This document shows positions 7,904 to 14,599 of a stretch of 20,414 nucleotides of DNA, in pieces (position 1 is the first letter of the stretch; each line of letters opens with the position of its first letter). The position numbers and the translations under genes were made by a program. Source of the DNA: an uncultured Candidatus Melainabacteria bacterium (GTDB taxonomy: Bacteria > Cyanobacteriota > Vampirovibrionia > Gastranaerophilales > Gastranaerophilaceae); contig CAKUTL010000025.1 of NCBI GenBank assembly GCA_934692295.1, forward strand, positions 1 through 20,414, given 5' to 3'. The notes below the pieces were generated by a model that ran no database searches, was not told the origin of the DNA, and worked only from the letters and a program-made list of their open reading frames with translations.

Positions 7904-9739
7904 ATGAAAAAGAAATGGCTAATTATGGCAACTGCTTTGTTATTTTTAAGTAGTTCAAACCTAACATTTGCCCAGCAAAAATATTCGGAAGTATTTGACA
8001 AAGTAAATTCACCACAGGATGTAAAAAATCTTACAATTCCTGAGATGAACACCCTTGCAGGAGATATTAGAACTGCGATAATAAATAAAGTTGATACAAT
8101 CGGCGGACACCTTGGACCGGATTTAGGAATAGTAGAAGCAACAATTGCACTTCATTATGTATTCAATTCTCCAAAGGATAAAATCGTTTACGATGTTTCA
8201 CACCAAATTTATCCTCACAAAATTTTAACAGGAAGAAAAGATGCTTTTGTTAATCCACTTGCTCATCCTGAAATCACAGGATATTCCAACCCAAAAGAAA
8301 GTGAACACGACAATTTTATACTCGGACACACTTCTACATCTCTAAGTCTTTCAACAGGACTTGCAAAAGCTAGAGATTTAAAAGGGGAAAAATACAATGT
8401 TATAGCTCTTATTGGAGATGGCTCTCTTTCAGGAGGAGAAGCCTTGGAAGGTTTGAGTAATGCCGCTGTTTTGAATTCCAACATGATTATTATTGTTAAC
8501 GACAATAACATGGCAATTGCACCGGTTGAAGGCGGAATTTATAATAGTTTGGCACAACTTCGAAAAACTAATGGACAAGCACAAGATAATATATTCAAAG
8601 CAATGGGATTTGACTACTATTATGTTGAAGAAGGCAACAATGTTGAAAAACTAATAGAAACTTTCCAACAAGTAAAAGATACTAAAAAGCCAACAGTTGT
8701 CCATATCCACACTCAAAAAGGATTAGGCTATAAACCTGCGGAAGAAGATAAAGAAACTTACCATTGGCAAATGCCAGGATTTATTGCGAGAGAAGGACAA
8801 TATATCCAGAGTCCAGAAAATTACAATACAATTACGGCAAAATATCTTGTTTATAAACACAAAAAAGATCCAATGCTAATTGCTGTTTCTCCGGCAACTC
8901 CTGCAGCAACAGGTCTAACTCAGGATATGAGAGAAAAACTGGGGAAAAATTATGTTGATGTTGGTATAGCAGAACAAGATGCTGTAGGATTTGTTTCAGG
9001 GCTTGCTGCAAATGGAGCTAAACCCGTCTTAGAAGTTATGAGTTCATTCATTCAGAGAAGTTATGACCAACTATCACAAGACTTGGCTATTAATAATTCT
9101 CCTGCTACAATTCTTATATTTGGAGGAGGAATTTCCAGTGCAGATGTAACCCACCTTCAAATCTTTGATATTCCTTTAATAAGCAATATACCTAATATAG
9201 TTTACCTTGCACCAACAAACAAAGAAGAATATATTAAAATGCTTGATTGGTCAGTAAACCAAAAAGAACATCCGGTAGCTATCAGAGTCCCAACAGGAAA
9301 AGTTATTTCAACTGGAAAACCGGATAAAACAAATTATTCAAATTTGAATAAATTTAAAGTACAAATTTCCGGAGAAAAAGTTGCAATTATCGGAGTTGGA
9401 AACTTTTATCATCTTGGAAAAGAAGTTCAACAAAAATTGAAACAGGAAACAGGCATCAATGCAACTCTTATAAATCCGGTATATTTAACCGGTGTAGATG
9501 AAAAAGTTTTAAATGACTTAAAGAAAAATCATACACTTGTAATCACATTAGAAGACGGATGTTTGGATGGAGGATATGGAGAAAAAATCTCTAGATTTTA
9601 TTCAAATAGTGATATGAAAGTTCTAAACTTTGGGGCAAAAAAAGAATTCACTGACAGAACGCCACTAAAAGAACTTCAACAACGTTACCACCTAACACCG
9701 GAATTAATTATTCAAAATATTAAAAACAATTTGAAATAA
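7904..9739 (+). CDS. DXS-like thiamine-diphosphate enzyme with signal peptide
   Basis: The 611-residue protein is homologous along its whole length to 1-deoxy-D-xylulose-5-phosphate synthase, which joins pyruvate and glyceraldehyde 3-phosphate in isoprenoid, thiamine and pyridoxal synthesis. Seen: GGHLGPDLG (67-75), YDVSHQIYPHKILTGR (96-111), GHTSTSLSLSTGLAKARDLK (141-160), the cofactor motif GDGSLSGGEALEG (171-183) through NDNN (199-202), the catalytic Glu357 in GIAEQDA, FIQRSYDQ (382-389) and THLQIFDIP (416-424). Differences from classical DXS are EQDA for EQHA and a shortened GADGQTH region. Residues 1-23 form a Sec signal peptide ending TFA|QQ, which cytosolic DXS lacks. No ATG, GTG or TTG lies between the signal and the enzyme domain, so it is a true part of the protein. 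AGGAGG precedes the ATG. It is the last gene of the operon. The reaction may differ from that of DXS. Confidence 0.9.
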   Translation: MKKKWLIMATALLFLSSSNLTFAQQKYSEVFDKVNSPQDVKNLTIPEMNTLAGDIRTAIINKVDTIGGHLGPDLGIVEATIALHYVFNSPKDKIVYDVSHQIYPHKILTGRKDAFVNPLAHPEITGYSNPKESEHDNFILGHTSTSLSLSTGLAKARDLKGEKYNVIALIGDGSLSGGEALEGLSNAAVLNSNMIIIVNDNNMAIAPVEGGIYNSLAQLRKTNGQAQDNIFKAMGFDYYYVEEGNNVEKLIETFQQVKDTKKPTVVHIHTQKGLGYKPAEEDKETYHWQMPGFIAREGQYIQSPENYNTITAKYLVYKHKKDPMLIAVSPATPAATGLTQDMREKLGKNYVDVGIAEQDAVGFVSGLAANGAKPVLEVMSSFIQRSYDQLSQDLAINNSPATILIFGGGISSADVTHLQIFDIPLISNIPNIVYLAPTNKEEYIKMLDWSVNQKEHPVAIRVPTGKVISTGKPDKTNYSNLNKFKVQISGEKVAIIGVGNFYHLGKEVQQKLKQETGINATLINPVYLTGVDEKVLNDLKKNHTLVITLEDGCLDGGYGEKISRFYSNSDMKVLNFGAKKEFTDRTPLKELQQRYHLTPELIIQNIKNNLK

Positions 9740-9760
9740 AACAAATATTATGTAATATAG

Positions 9761-9796
9761 TAACGCCATCTGTAACTCAGACGGCGTTATTTATTT
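9761..9796 (+). terminator. Rho-independent terminator of the reductase/DXS-like operon
   Basis: TAACGCC-A-TCTG pairs with CAGA-C-GGCGTTA around a 5-base loop (one A:C mismatch), followed by TTTATTT. It lies 22 bp after the DXS-like stop codon and just before the convergent XRE gene. Confidence 0.8.
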
Positions 9797-10024
9797 CTAT
9801 AAAACCCCAAAAAACGTAAACAACTTATTTAGTTCAACATCCAGAGCCGAAATTAAACGGTGCAAAGTCTTGAATGTAATATTCCTTGAACCACATTCAA
9901 TATCGCTAATATAATGAGCATCAATTCCCAATTTTTCAGCTAATTTCTCTTGTGTATAACCTCGCATCAGGCGGTAATATTTCAATTTATTTCCAAATTT
10001 TTGACAAAGTTCATTATATTCCAT
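9797..10024 (-). CDS. Small XRE-family helix-turn-helix regulator
   Basis: The 75-residue protein is almost entirely one HTH_3/Cro-C1 domain. The helix-turn-helix is visible as YTQEKLAEKLGIDAHYISDI (23-42), followed by the usual IECGSRNITFKTLHRLISAL, which ends near residue 61. There is no effector domain, so it may respond through a partner or act alone as a DNA-binding repressor. The ATG at 10024 lacks a clear Shine-Dalgarno; the predicted promoter implies a leader of about 10 nt. A perfect 18-bp palindrome lies upstream (10081-10098) and is a natural candidate for its operator. The gene converges on the reductase operon, so regulation of that operon is possible but not shown. Confidence 0.9.
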   Translation of the reverse strand: MEYNELCQKFGNKLKYYRLMRGYTQEKLAEKLGIDAHYISDIECGSRNITFKTLHRLISALDVELNKLFTFFGVL

Positions 10025-10040
10025 TTCTTAATCATATAGG

Positions 10041-10070
10041 ATTATATTATTCATTAAATAGTATTGTAAA
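10041..10070 (-). promoter_or_regulatory. Sigma70-like promoter of the small XRE gene
   Basis: On the reverse strand, TTTACA (10070-10065) and a perfect TATAAT (10046-10041) are separated by 18 bp. The expected start is near 10034, about 10 nt before the ATG. Confidence 0.6.
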
Positions 10071-10080
10071 AACACATAAT

Positions 10081-10098
10081 TGTATATTATAATATACA
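10081..10098. promoter_or_regulatory. Perfect 18-bp palindrome, candidate operator
   Basis: TGTATATTA joined directly to TAATATACA makes a perfect 9+9 palindrome. It sits 10 bp upstream of the -35 element of the XRE gene. Position and symmetry suit a dimeric Cro/CI-like repressor. AT-rich palindromes can also arise by chance. Confidence 0.5.
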
Positions 10099-10137
10099 GT
10101 ATAAAAAAGTATTCTTATAAATATTTTACTTTATATT

Positions 10138-10170
10138 AAATGGGTGTGCCAGTTATAGCAACACCCATTT
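10138..10170 (-). terminator. Hairpin terminator after the 67-residue gene
   Basis: AAATGGGTGT (10138-10147) pairs with ACACCCATTT (10161-10170), and the stem is extended by a GC/GC pairing next to a bulged A. Reading leftward, the hairpin is followed by AT-rich sequence without a strong T-run. It lies 36 bp beyond the stop of the 67-residue gene. It could partly serve the opposite direction too. Confidence 0.6.
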
Positions 10171-10206
10171 AATTAGAATAAATTGTGTTTAACAAGCTAA
10201 ACAGAA

Positions 10207-10410
10207 CTAATCACTTTCAGCAACAACAGTTGGAATCAATTCTCCGTAGCTGTTTACGCATCCATTAGTTTCTTCAACAATGTATCTTAAGCCTTCTTTA
10301 CCTTCGATTGCTTTTTCTGCACAATCCATTGCATCATCGTAATCTTTAAATTCTCCAACTAAATTTTTTGACATTTCTGATTTGTCTTTTGCAGTATAAA
10401 CTTGAAACAT
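10207..10410 (-). CDS. Small 67-residue protein of unknown function
   Basis: The family is not one I can name. The protein starts MFQVYTAKDKSEMSKNLVGE and contains FKDYDDAMDCAEKAIEG (21-37) and RYIVEETNGCVNSYGELIP (42-60). The pattern is a strand, then a helix, then further strands, like a small alpha/beta fold. There is no signal peptide or membrane segment. Two Cys residues (30 and 51) are present. The start is well supported by AAGGAG located 7 nt before the ATG. The gene stands alone between the XRE gene and the SulP transporter, has its own terminator-like hairpin and is acidic overall. The clean ribosome site and ordered composition argue for a real gene. Confidence 0.75.
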   Translation of the reverse strand: MFQVYTAKDKSEMSKNLVGEFKDYDDAMDCAEKAIEGKEGLRYIVEETNGCVNSYGELIPTVVAESD

Positions 10411-10459
10411 ACCATATCTCCTTTTTCTTAAATTCTATCACATAAAAACTATACAATTA

Positions 10460-12091
10460 TCATTTCAAATCTTCAATATCCAAATGAATATTTTTTGTCG
10501 CAATTTCAATTGCATCATTTTCATTCATAAGTACAGAGTCTTTTCCAATCTGCGAAACAATTTCCAATGATTGAACTTGAGAATAAACTTTTTCATTTGG
10601 AATAACAAGAATCAACTTAATTTTTTGAGCTTTTAATCGTACAATAATATCTTCAAGAGCAAAAATTGCAGACATATCGAGTTCCGTGTTAGAACTGTAA
10701 TTCAAGATTATATATTTTGTTTCAAGCATTTCGTCAAAATGAGAAACAATTTGCGTAATTGAACCAAAGAAAAACTGACCATCGATATGGAGAATTCTTA
10801 TTTGATAATGAGATTCTTTTTCAACTCTTTCTTCGTACGGAGTATAATCAATATGATTGTAATGCGTTACTTTAACATTAGTATCATCCGCAATTCTTTT
10901 AGCATAAAGCAATGAAGCTAAAATTATTCCAATCCCGAGAGCAAAAATTAAATTATAAAAGACTGTTAACAAAAGTACTGAAATCAAAACATATAAATCA
11001 TCTTTTGGTGCGTATTTCAAAACTTTTAAAACTTTTAAATCAAGAATATCGTAACCGATTTTTATCAAAATTGCAGCAAGAACACTAATTGGAATTTGAG
11101 AAATAAACCCTGTCAATTTGAACAATACACCGCCCAAAATTAAAGCAGATAAAATTGCACAAAGTCTGGTTTTACCGCCGATTTTCACGGCAGCAACACT
11201 TCTCATCGTCGCAGCAGAACCCATCATTGAACCTGTCATTGCACAGAACAAATTTCCAAAACCTTGAGCCATAACCAATCTTTTTGAATTGTGTTTGACC
11301 TTTGTCAATGAATCCATAATTATACCAGTCAGCAAACTTTCACTTGTTGCAATAAATGCCAGTGTTAAAGCAATAGGAATATTTTTAGTTAGCATTTCAA
11401 TTGAAAAATCAGGCATATATAAATGCGGAAGAGAAAAACTTAATGCAGAAATCTTTTCCACATTAAATCCAAAATAATAAGAAACACCTGTCATTATAAC
11501 AAGAGCCAATAATTGAGCCGGAACAAATTTTGTAATAACTTTCGGAGTAAAAAACAATATTATCAATGTTCCGATACCCAAAGCCAATGCGTGAAGATTT
11601 ATATGCGAGAATACAGTTGGATAAGCCATCAAGGCTTTAATTGTAGAAGATTGAGCAACACCGCCAACAAGTGGAGCGATTTGTAAAATTATAATTATTA
11701 ATCCAATACCTGTCAAAAACCCTGAAATTACAGGATAAGGAACATATTTAATCATTCTTGGTACTGGTGTTACAGAAATTAACATCTGAAAGACAGAAGC
11801 CAAAAGCAGGATTGAAACAATAGATGTAACATTTCCGCCGCACAAAGCAACAACTGTCGCTGTAATAATTGCCACAGGACCTGTTGGTCCAGAAACAAAA
11901 GGTAAATTACAACCCAACACTCCAGCAAATAAAGATAATATTATAGCACCCCAAATACCTGCAGAAGCTCCCATTCCAGAAGCGACTCCAAAAGCTAAGG
12001 CCTGAGGAAACGCAATAATTGATGCAATAATCGCACCAAAAACATCTCCCTTAAAATTATCTAAAAACTTCAATCTTCTTATCTTTTCCAA
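10460..12091 (-). CDS. SulP/SLC26-family anion transporter with C-terminal STAS domain
   Basis: The 543-residue inner-membrane transporter has a hydrophobic core at about 12-400 with SGPTGPVA (67-74, the conserved third-helix motif), YPVISGFLTGIG (119-130), ATSESLLTG (248-256, with the conserved Glu251) and KHNSKRLVMAQGFGNLF (266-282). A STAS domain at about 428-535 carries YIILNYSSNTELDMSAIFAL (460-479). Family members move sulfate, bicarbonate, dicarboxylates or other anions by proton or sodium symport or by exchange; cyanobacterial BicA is a bicarbonate transporter. The substrate cannot be told here. The start codon is TTG at 12091, chosen because GAGG lies 8 nt upstream, no nearby ATG exists, and EKIRRLKFLDNFKGD is the expected N-terminus. 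A terminator hairpin insulates it from the upstream 113-residue gene. Confidence 0.93.
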   Translation of the reverse strand: MEKIRRLKFLDNFKGDVFGAIIASIIAFPQALAFGVASGMGASAGIWGAIILSLFAGVLGCNLPFVSGPTGPVAIITATVVALCGGNVTSIVSILLLASVFQMLISVTPVPRMIKYVPYPVISGFLTGIGLIIIILQIAPLVGGVAQSSTIKALMAYPTVFSHINLHALALGIGTLIILFFTPKVITKFVPAQLLALVIMTGVSYYFGFNVEKISALSFSLPHLYMPDFSIEMLTKNIPIALTLAFIATSESLLTGIIMDSLTKVKHNSKRLVMAQGFGNLFCAMTGSMMGSAATMRSVAAVKIGGKTRLCAILSALILGGVLFKLTGFISQIPISVLAAILIKIGYDILDLKVLKVLKYAPKDDLYVLISVLLLTVFYNLIFALGIGIILASLLYAKRIADDTNVKVTHYNHIDYTPYEERVEKESHYQIRILHIDGQFFFGSITQIVSHFDEMLETKYIILNYSSNTELDMSAIFALEDIIVRLKAQKIKLILVIPNEKVYSQVQSLEIVSQIGKDSVLMNENDAIEIATKNIHLDIEDLK

Positions 12092-12099
12092 TTTTTATT

Positions 12100-12103
12100 C
12101 CTC
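12100..12103 (-). promoter_or_regulatory. Ribosome site that fixes the TTG start of the SulP gene
   Basis: GAGG on the reverse strand lies 8 nt before the TTG at 12091. It is the only good initiation signal for this frame. Confidence 0.6.
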
Positions 12104-12129
12104 GCTAATTGTATTGGAAAATTCTACCA

Positions 12130-12166
12130 TAAAAATCGAAATGAGGATTGATAATTCAATCCTCAT
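12130..12166 (-). terminator. Rho-independent terminator of the 113-residue gene
   Basis: ATGAGGATTGA (12141-12151) and TCAATCCTCAT (12156-12166) form a perfect 11-bp stem with a TAAT loop. On the reverse strand it is followed by TTCGATTTTT. It separates the 113-residue gene from SulP. Confidence 0.8.
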
Positions 12167-12198
12167 CATACTTTAACAATTTTTTATAAAACTCTATA

Positions 12199-12540
12199 TT
12201 AGCCATAAATACTTGCCAATTTGCAAGTAATTGACTTAAAAAATGGAAGTTTCTCTGTTAATTGAACCCCTACAATCGGAAAAGTTACAACCGCTTCATC
12301 CGGATTTTCTACAATTTCGTACTCATCAACAGTTGGAATTGCTTCAAGATCAATATCTTGTTCAACAACTACAGGAGATTCTGCCTCTTCTTGCTTTACA
12401 TATGCAGAAATTTTATTATCTAACAATTCGTATTCATTCTTTGGTCGAACTTGAAACAAATCGCTAAATTTTGTTGCTTTTGTTCTTATATCCATATTTT
12501 TTTTAGTTGTAATATTTTTTCTAACAGTCTGTGCTAACAT
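12199..12540 (-). CDS. 113-residue protein of unknown function
   Basis: No family is recognised. The N-terminal 35 residues are basic (MLAQTVRKNITTKKN, then IRTKATKFSDLFQV). The middle is strongly acidic (about 50-87: KQEEAESPVVVEQDIDLEAI, then VDEYEIVENPDEAV). The C-terminus is more hydrophobic (FPIVGVQLTEKLPFFKS, then KLASIYG). There is no signal peptide or membrane helix. A GAGGG ribosome site lies about 6 nt before the ATG, and the gene has a divergent promoter region and its own terminator, so it is very likely expressed. It is divergent from the LysM membrane protein gene, with promoters close together, so the two may be co-regulated; that is inference only. Confidence 0.7.
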   Translation of the reverse strand: MLAQTVRKNITTKKNMDIRTKATKFSDLFQVRPKNEYELLDNKISAYVKQEEAESPVVVEQDIDLEAIPTVDEYEIVENPDEAVVTFPIVGVQLTEKLPFFKSITCKLASIYG

Positions 12541-12565
12541 AGATTACCCTCTTCCTACCTTAATC

Positions 12566-12594
12566 AGTATAGCTATTTCAACCCATTTTGACAT
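12566..12594 (-). promoter_or_regulatory. Candidate promoter of the 113-residue gene
   Basis: On the reverse strand, ATGTCA (12594-12589) and TATACT (12571-12566) are separated by 17 bp. The -35 overlaps a forward-strand TTGACA (12588-12593) that could serve the LysM gene, so the two promoters would compete for the same DNA. Confidence 0.45.
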
Positions 12595-12650
12595 ACTCTG
12601 TTTGATTGAGTTTTTATCTTGGTTGTAAATAAATGTTAAATTAGTATATA
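12588..12650 (+). promoter_or_regulatory. Candidate promoter region of the LysM protein gene
   Basis: Two options are seen: a perfect TTGACA (12588-12593) with a weak TTTTAT 18 bp downstream (12612-12617), or TTGTAA (12623-12628) with TATATA (12645-12650) at 16-bp spacing. The second would leave a leader of about 95 nt ahead of the ATG at 12750. Confidence 0.4.
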
Positions 12651-12749
12651 CAGAAAATATACTCAAGGGCAATTCAATATTTCAAAAATACTTTATTAAA
12701 GCATAGGGGATTTTACAAAAAGAAAAAAGAAAAATTGGAGGATTTTAAG

Positions 12750-14108
12750 ATGACAAGACCAGTATCAGGCGTAGTTATGGCTGACTTAATTGCTAGTGGA
12801 AAAGCAACACCAAGCCAATTAGAACAAGTAAAAGAAAACCATAGAAACAATTTTAACATTTGGCAAAAAAAGCACAATGCTAAACAAGAGTACAAAAGGG
12901 GAATGGCTATCGAATTTGAAAAAGAAAGACGTGTAAATGCAGGTCTTCCTGAATATGATGTACAACAATCAACACCTTCTCAACCACTAAGCAAAAGTGA
13001 ATACAGAAAAATGCAAGCTAAAAAGTTAAGAGATAAAAATGCTGCAAAAGCTGAAAACGCAGAATGGAAAGCTAGCGTTCGCAAAGAAAGTGCAGCCAAA
13101 GCAAAAGCTGCAAGAGCAAAACATAATGCAGAAACAAATCCATTAGCAAATCCTAAAAAGGTTCATAAACAATTAAAACAAGCTGAACAATTAAGTCCAG
13201 GTTCTACTGCAGGAATCAATGAAAAAGAATTGCTTCAAACATTAGAAAAGAATAGAGCAGCTGCTACTGCACCAACTGAATTTGCAACTAAAAAAACAGG
13301 TGTAGGTGTAGGAACCGTTTCAGTTAAAGCTGAAAAAGCAGCCGAAGCAGCAGCTGAAAGTGCAGGCAAAACTGGAGCTAAAGTAGCAACCGAAACAGCA
13401 GAAGCTATAGTTGAAGGAGCAGGTAAAGCTTCTACAGGCAAAGTTGCTGCAGAAGGTGCTGAATTAGTTGCCGAAACCGCAACAAAATCAGGTTCTAAAT
13501 TTACAAAATTCTTGAAAAAGGCTGGTAAATGGGGTGCAATTGCATTAGCTATTGGAGGTCTTCTATACGGTGGTTATAAATTGTTCTTTGACAAAAAGGA
13601 TGATAAAGCTCAAAAAGTAGATACTCCAAAACAAGATAAGCCTCAAGCTGATGGTAAAAAACCGGAAGATAAAACAACTCCTGTAAAATCTGGTGGAAAT
13701 CAAAATCCAGCTCCAGTGGGAGATGACAAGGGTAAAACAAAACCGTCAGATCCTGCAGATGGAAAAGATAAAACTAAAGTAGTTCCAGCTCCAGTTGGTG
13801 GCGATTCTGATAAAGCTGACAAAGCAGATAAATCTGATAAAGCAGATAAATCTGATAAAGCGGATAAAGCTGACAAGGCTGAAGACAAAGCTAACAAAAC
13901 ATTACCAAAAGATTATACAGTTAAGAAAGGTGATAATGTTTGGAACATCGCTAAAAGAAGATTACAAGAACTAAACGGTAAAAAACCAACTGATAGAGAA
14001 ATTATGAACTATACTAAAAAATTGTTGGAAGAAAACAAATTAGAATATGAAGCAGATGGATATACAGTAATTATCCACTCAGGCGACAAAATCAAATACG
14101 CAGCTTAA
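12750..14108 (+). CDS. Single-pass membrane protein with C-terminal LysM domain
   Basis: The protein has 452 residues. The ATG at 12750 is chosen because GGAGG (12737-12741) lies 8 nt upstream; an earlier in-frame TTG at 12735 abuts that ribosome site. Order of parts: an N-terminal helix-forming region (1-60), a Lys/Ala-rich charged segment (80-145), an Ala-rich amphipathic region (190-245), one membrane helix WGAIALAIGGLLYGGYKLFF (261-280) preceded by Lys residues, a Pro/Lys/Asp-rich linker with eight DKA/DKS units (354-377), and a LysM domain (about 388-449: YTVKKGDNVWNIAKRRL and VIIHSGDKIKY). The positive charges favour an N-in orientation with LysM in the periplasm, bound to peptidoglycan across a flexible spacer. 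It could tether the envelope or scaffold a cytoplasmic assembly. LysM is sure; the role is unknown. Confidence 0.88.
   Translation: MTRPVSGVVMADLIASGKATPSQLEQVKENHRNNFNIWQKKHNAKQEYKRGMAIEFEKERRVNAGLPEYDVQQSTPSQPLSKSEYRKMQAKKLRDKNAAKAENAEWKASVRKESAAKAKAARAKHNAETNPLANPKKVHKQLKQAEQLSPGSTAGINEKELLQTLEKNRAAATAPTEFATKKTGVGVGTVSVKAEKAAEAAAESAGKTGAKVATETAEAIVEGAGKASTGKVAAEGAELVAETATKSGSKFTKFLKKAGKWGAIALAIGGLLYGGYKLFFDKKDDKAQKVDTPKQDKPQADGKKPEDKTTPVKSGGNQNPAPVGDDKGKTKPSDPADGKDKTKVVPAPVGGDSDKADKADKSDKADKSDKADKADKAEDKANKTLPKDYTVKKGDNVWNIAKRRLQELNGKKPTDREIMNYTKKLLEENKLEYEADGYTVIIHSGDKIKYAA
13809..13880 (+). repeat. Eight tandem 9-bp units coding DKA/DKS
   Basis: Eight near-identical copies of GAT-AAA-GCN or GAT-AAA-TCT lie in frame within the LysM protein gene. 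Codon changes (GAC, AAG, GCG) are scattered among them. The repeat makes a charged flexible linker and is liable to slip in multiples of 9 bp, which would change spacer length without breaking the frame. Confidence 0.85.
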
Positions 14109-14136
14109 AAATCCCCTTTTAATATAAATTAAATTC

Positions 14137-14167
14137 ATCCCTCGTCCAAACGGCGAGGGATTTTTTT
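14137..14167 (+). terminator. Rho-independent terminator of the LysM protein gene
   Basis: ATCCCTCG and CGAGGGAT form a perfect 8-bp stem, extended by CC/GG in the loop, followed by seven T. It lies 28 bp after the stop codon. Confidence 0.9.
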
Positions 14168-14269
14168 AGGGTTATTAAAGTTTACATAACTTTATATTTC
14201 GAGGTTTTGTGAAATTTTGGATTTTCAAATGTTTTTATATAGAAGTGAAGTTATAAGAGGAGATACAAA

Positions 14270-14437
14270 ATGCCAGAGATTAATTTTTGCTTATTTGATT
14301 TGAGTAAGATTTTCATATTATTCCCGAAAGAAAATAGAGAATTGCGGGAAAAAGTTTTAGAATATGAAAAGAAAGCCCAAGCCGATATGGAAGAAAACCG
14401 CTGGAAATTATTCAACGAATTTGGTTATGGTTGCTAA
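14270..14437 (+). CDS. Small 55-residue protein of unknown function
   Basis: This short open frame has a strong ribosome site, GAGGAG (14257-14262), 7 nt before its ATG. The product starts MPEINFCLFDLSKIFILFPK, with a hydrophobic first third. An amphipathic charged helix follows (residues 20-47: ENRELREKVLEYEKKAQADM, then EENRWKLF), and the end is NEFGYGC. It is too short for a domain call. The hydrophobic/charged split could suit a small membrane-associated or coiled-coil protein. It follows the LysM gene but lies behind that gene's terminator, so it needs its own promoter, which I did not identify with confidence. Two stops in tandem (TAA TAA) end it. The family is not recognised; the ribosome site is the main argument that it is real. 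Confidence 0.6.
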   Translation: MPEINFCLFDLSKIFILFPKENRELREKVLEYEKKAQADMEENRWKLFNEFGYGC

Positions 14438-14443
14438 TAACAC

Positions 14444-14565
14444 GTAGTCATTCGGGGTTTCGCTCCTATAGACTGTTGAATTAGTATGATTATTTTACAT
14501 ATATACCCGAAGAATCTCTTACTTATGCGTTTAGTAAGAGATCCTTCGCTCCGCTCAGGATGACG
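14444..14565. repeat. Degenerate palindromic intergenic repeat, copy 1
   Basis: The arm GTAGTCATTCGGGGTTTCGC at the left and GCTCCGCTCAGGATGAC at the right are related inverted sequences. Between them lies a long hairpin: ATCTCTTACT (14514-14523) pairs with AGTAAGAGAT (14533-14542), extended by GAAG/CTTC. The CCGAAGAATCTC and CTCAGGATGAC words recur in copy 2. It is non-coding. Confidence 0.65.
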
Positions 14566-14599
14566 ATTGCGTAAGGATATTTTATGTTACATATGATAC

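Noticed and set aside
12735..12749. TTG start of the LysM protein gene
   Set aside because: The TTG abuts the GGAGG ribosome site, which properly serves the ATG at 12750.
13235..13441. Reverse open frames within the LysM gene (also 13700-13897)
   Set aside because: They are Ala- or Ser/Leu-repeats produced by the biased codons of the true gene on the other strand.
13809..13880. CRISPR-like array
   Set aside because: The 9-bp units are tandem without spacers and in frame within a gene, so they code for a linker.
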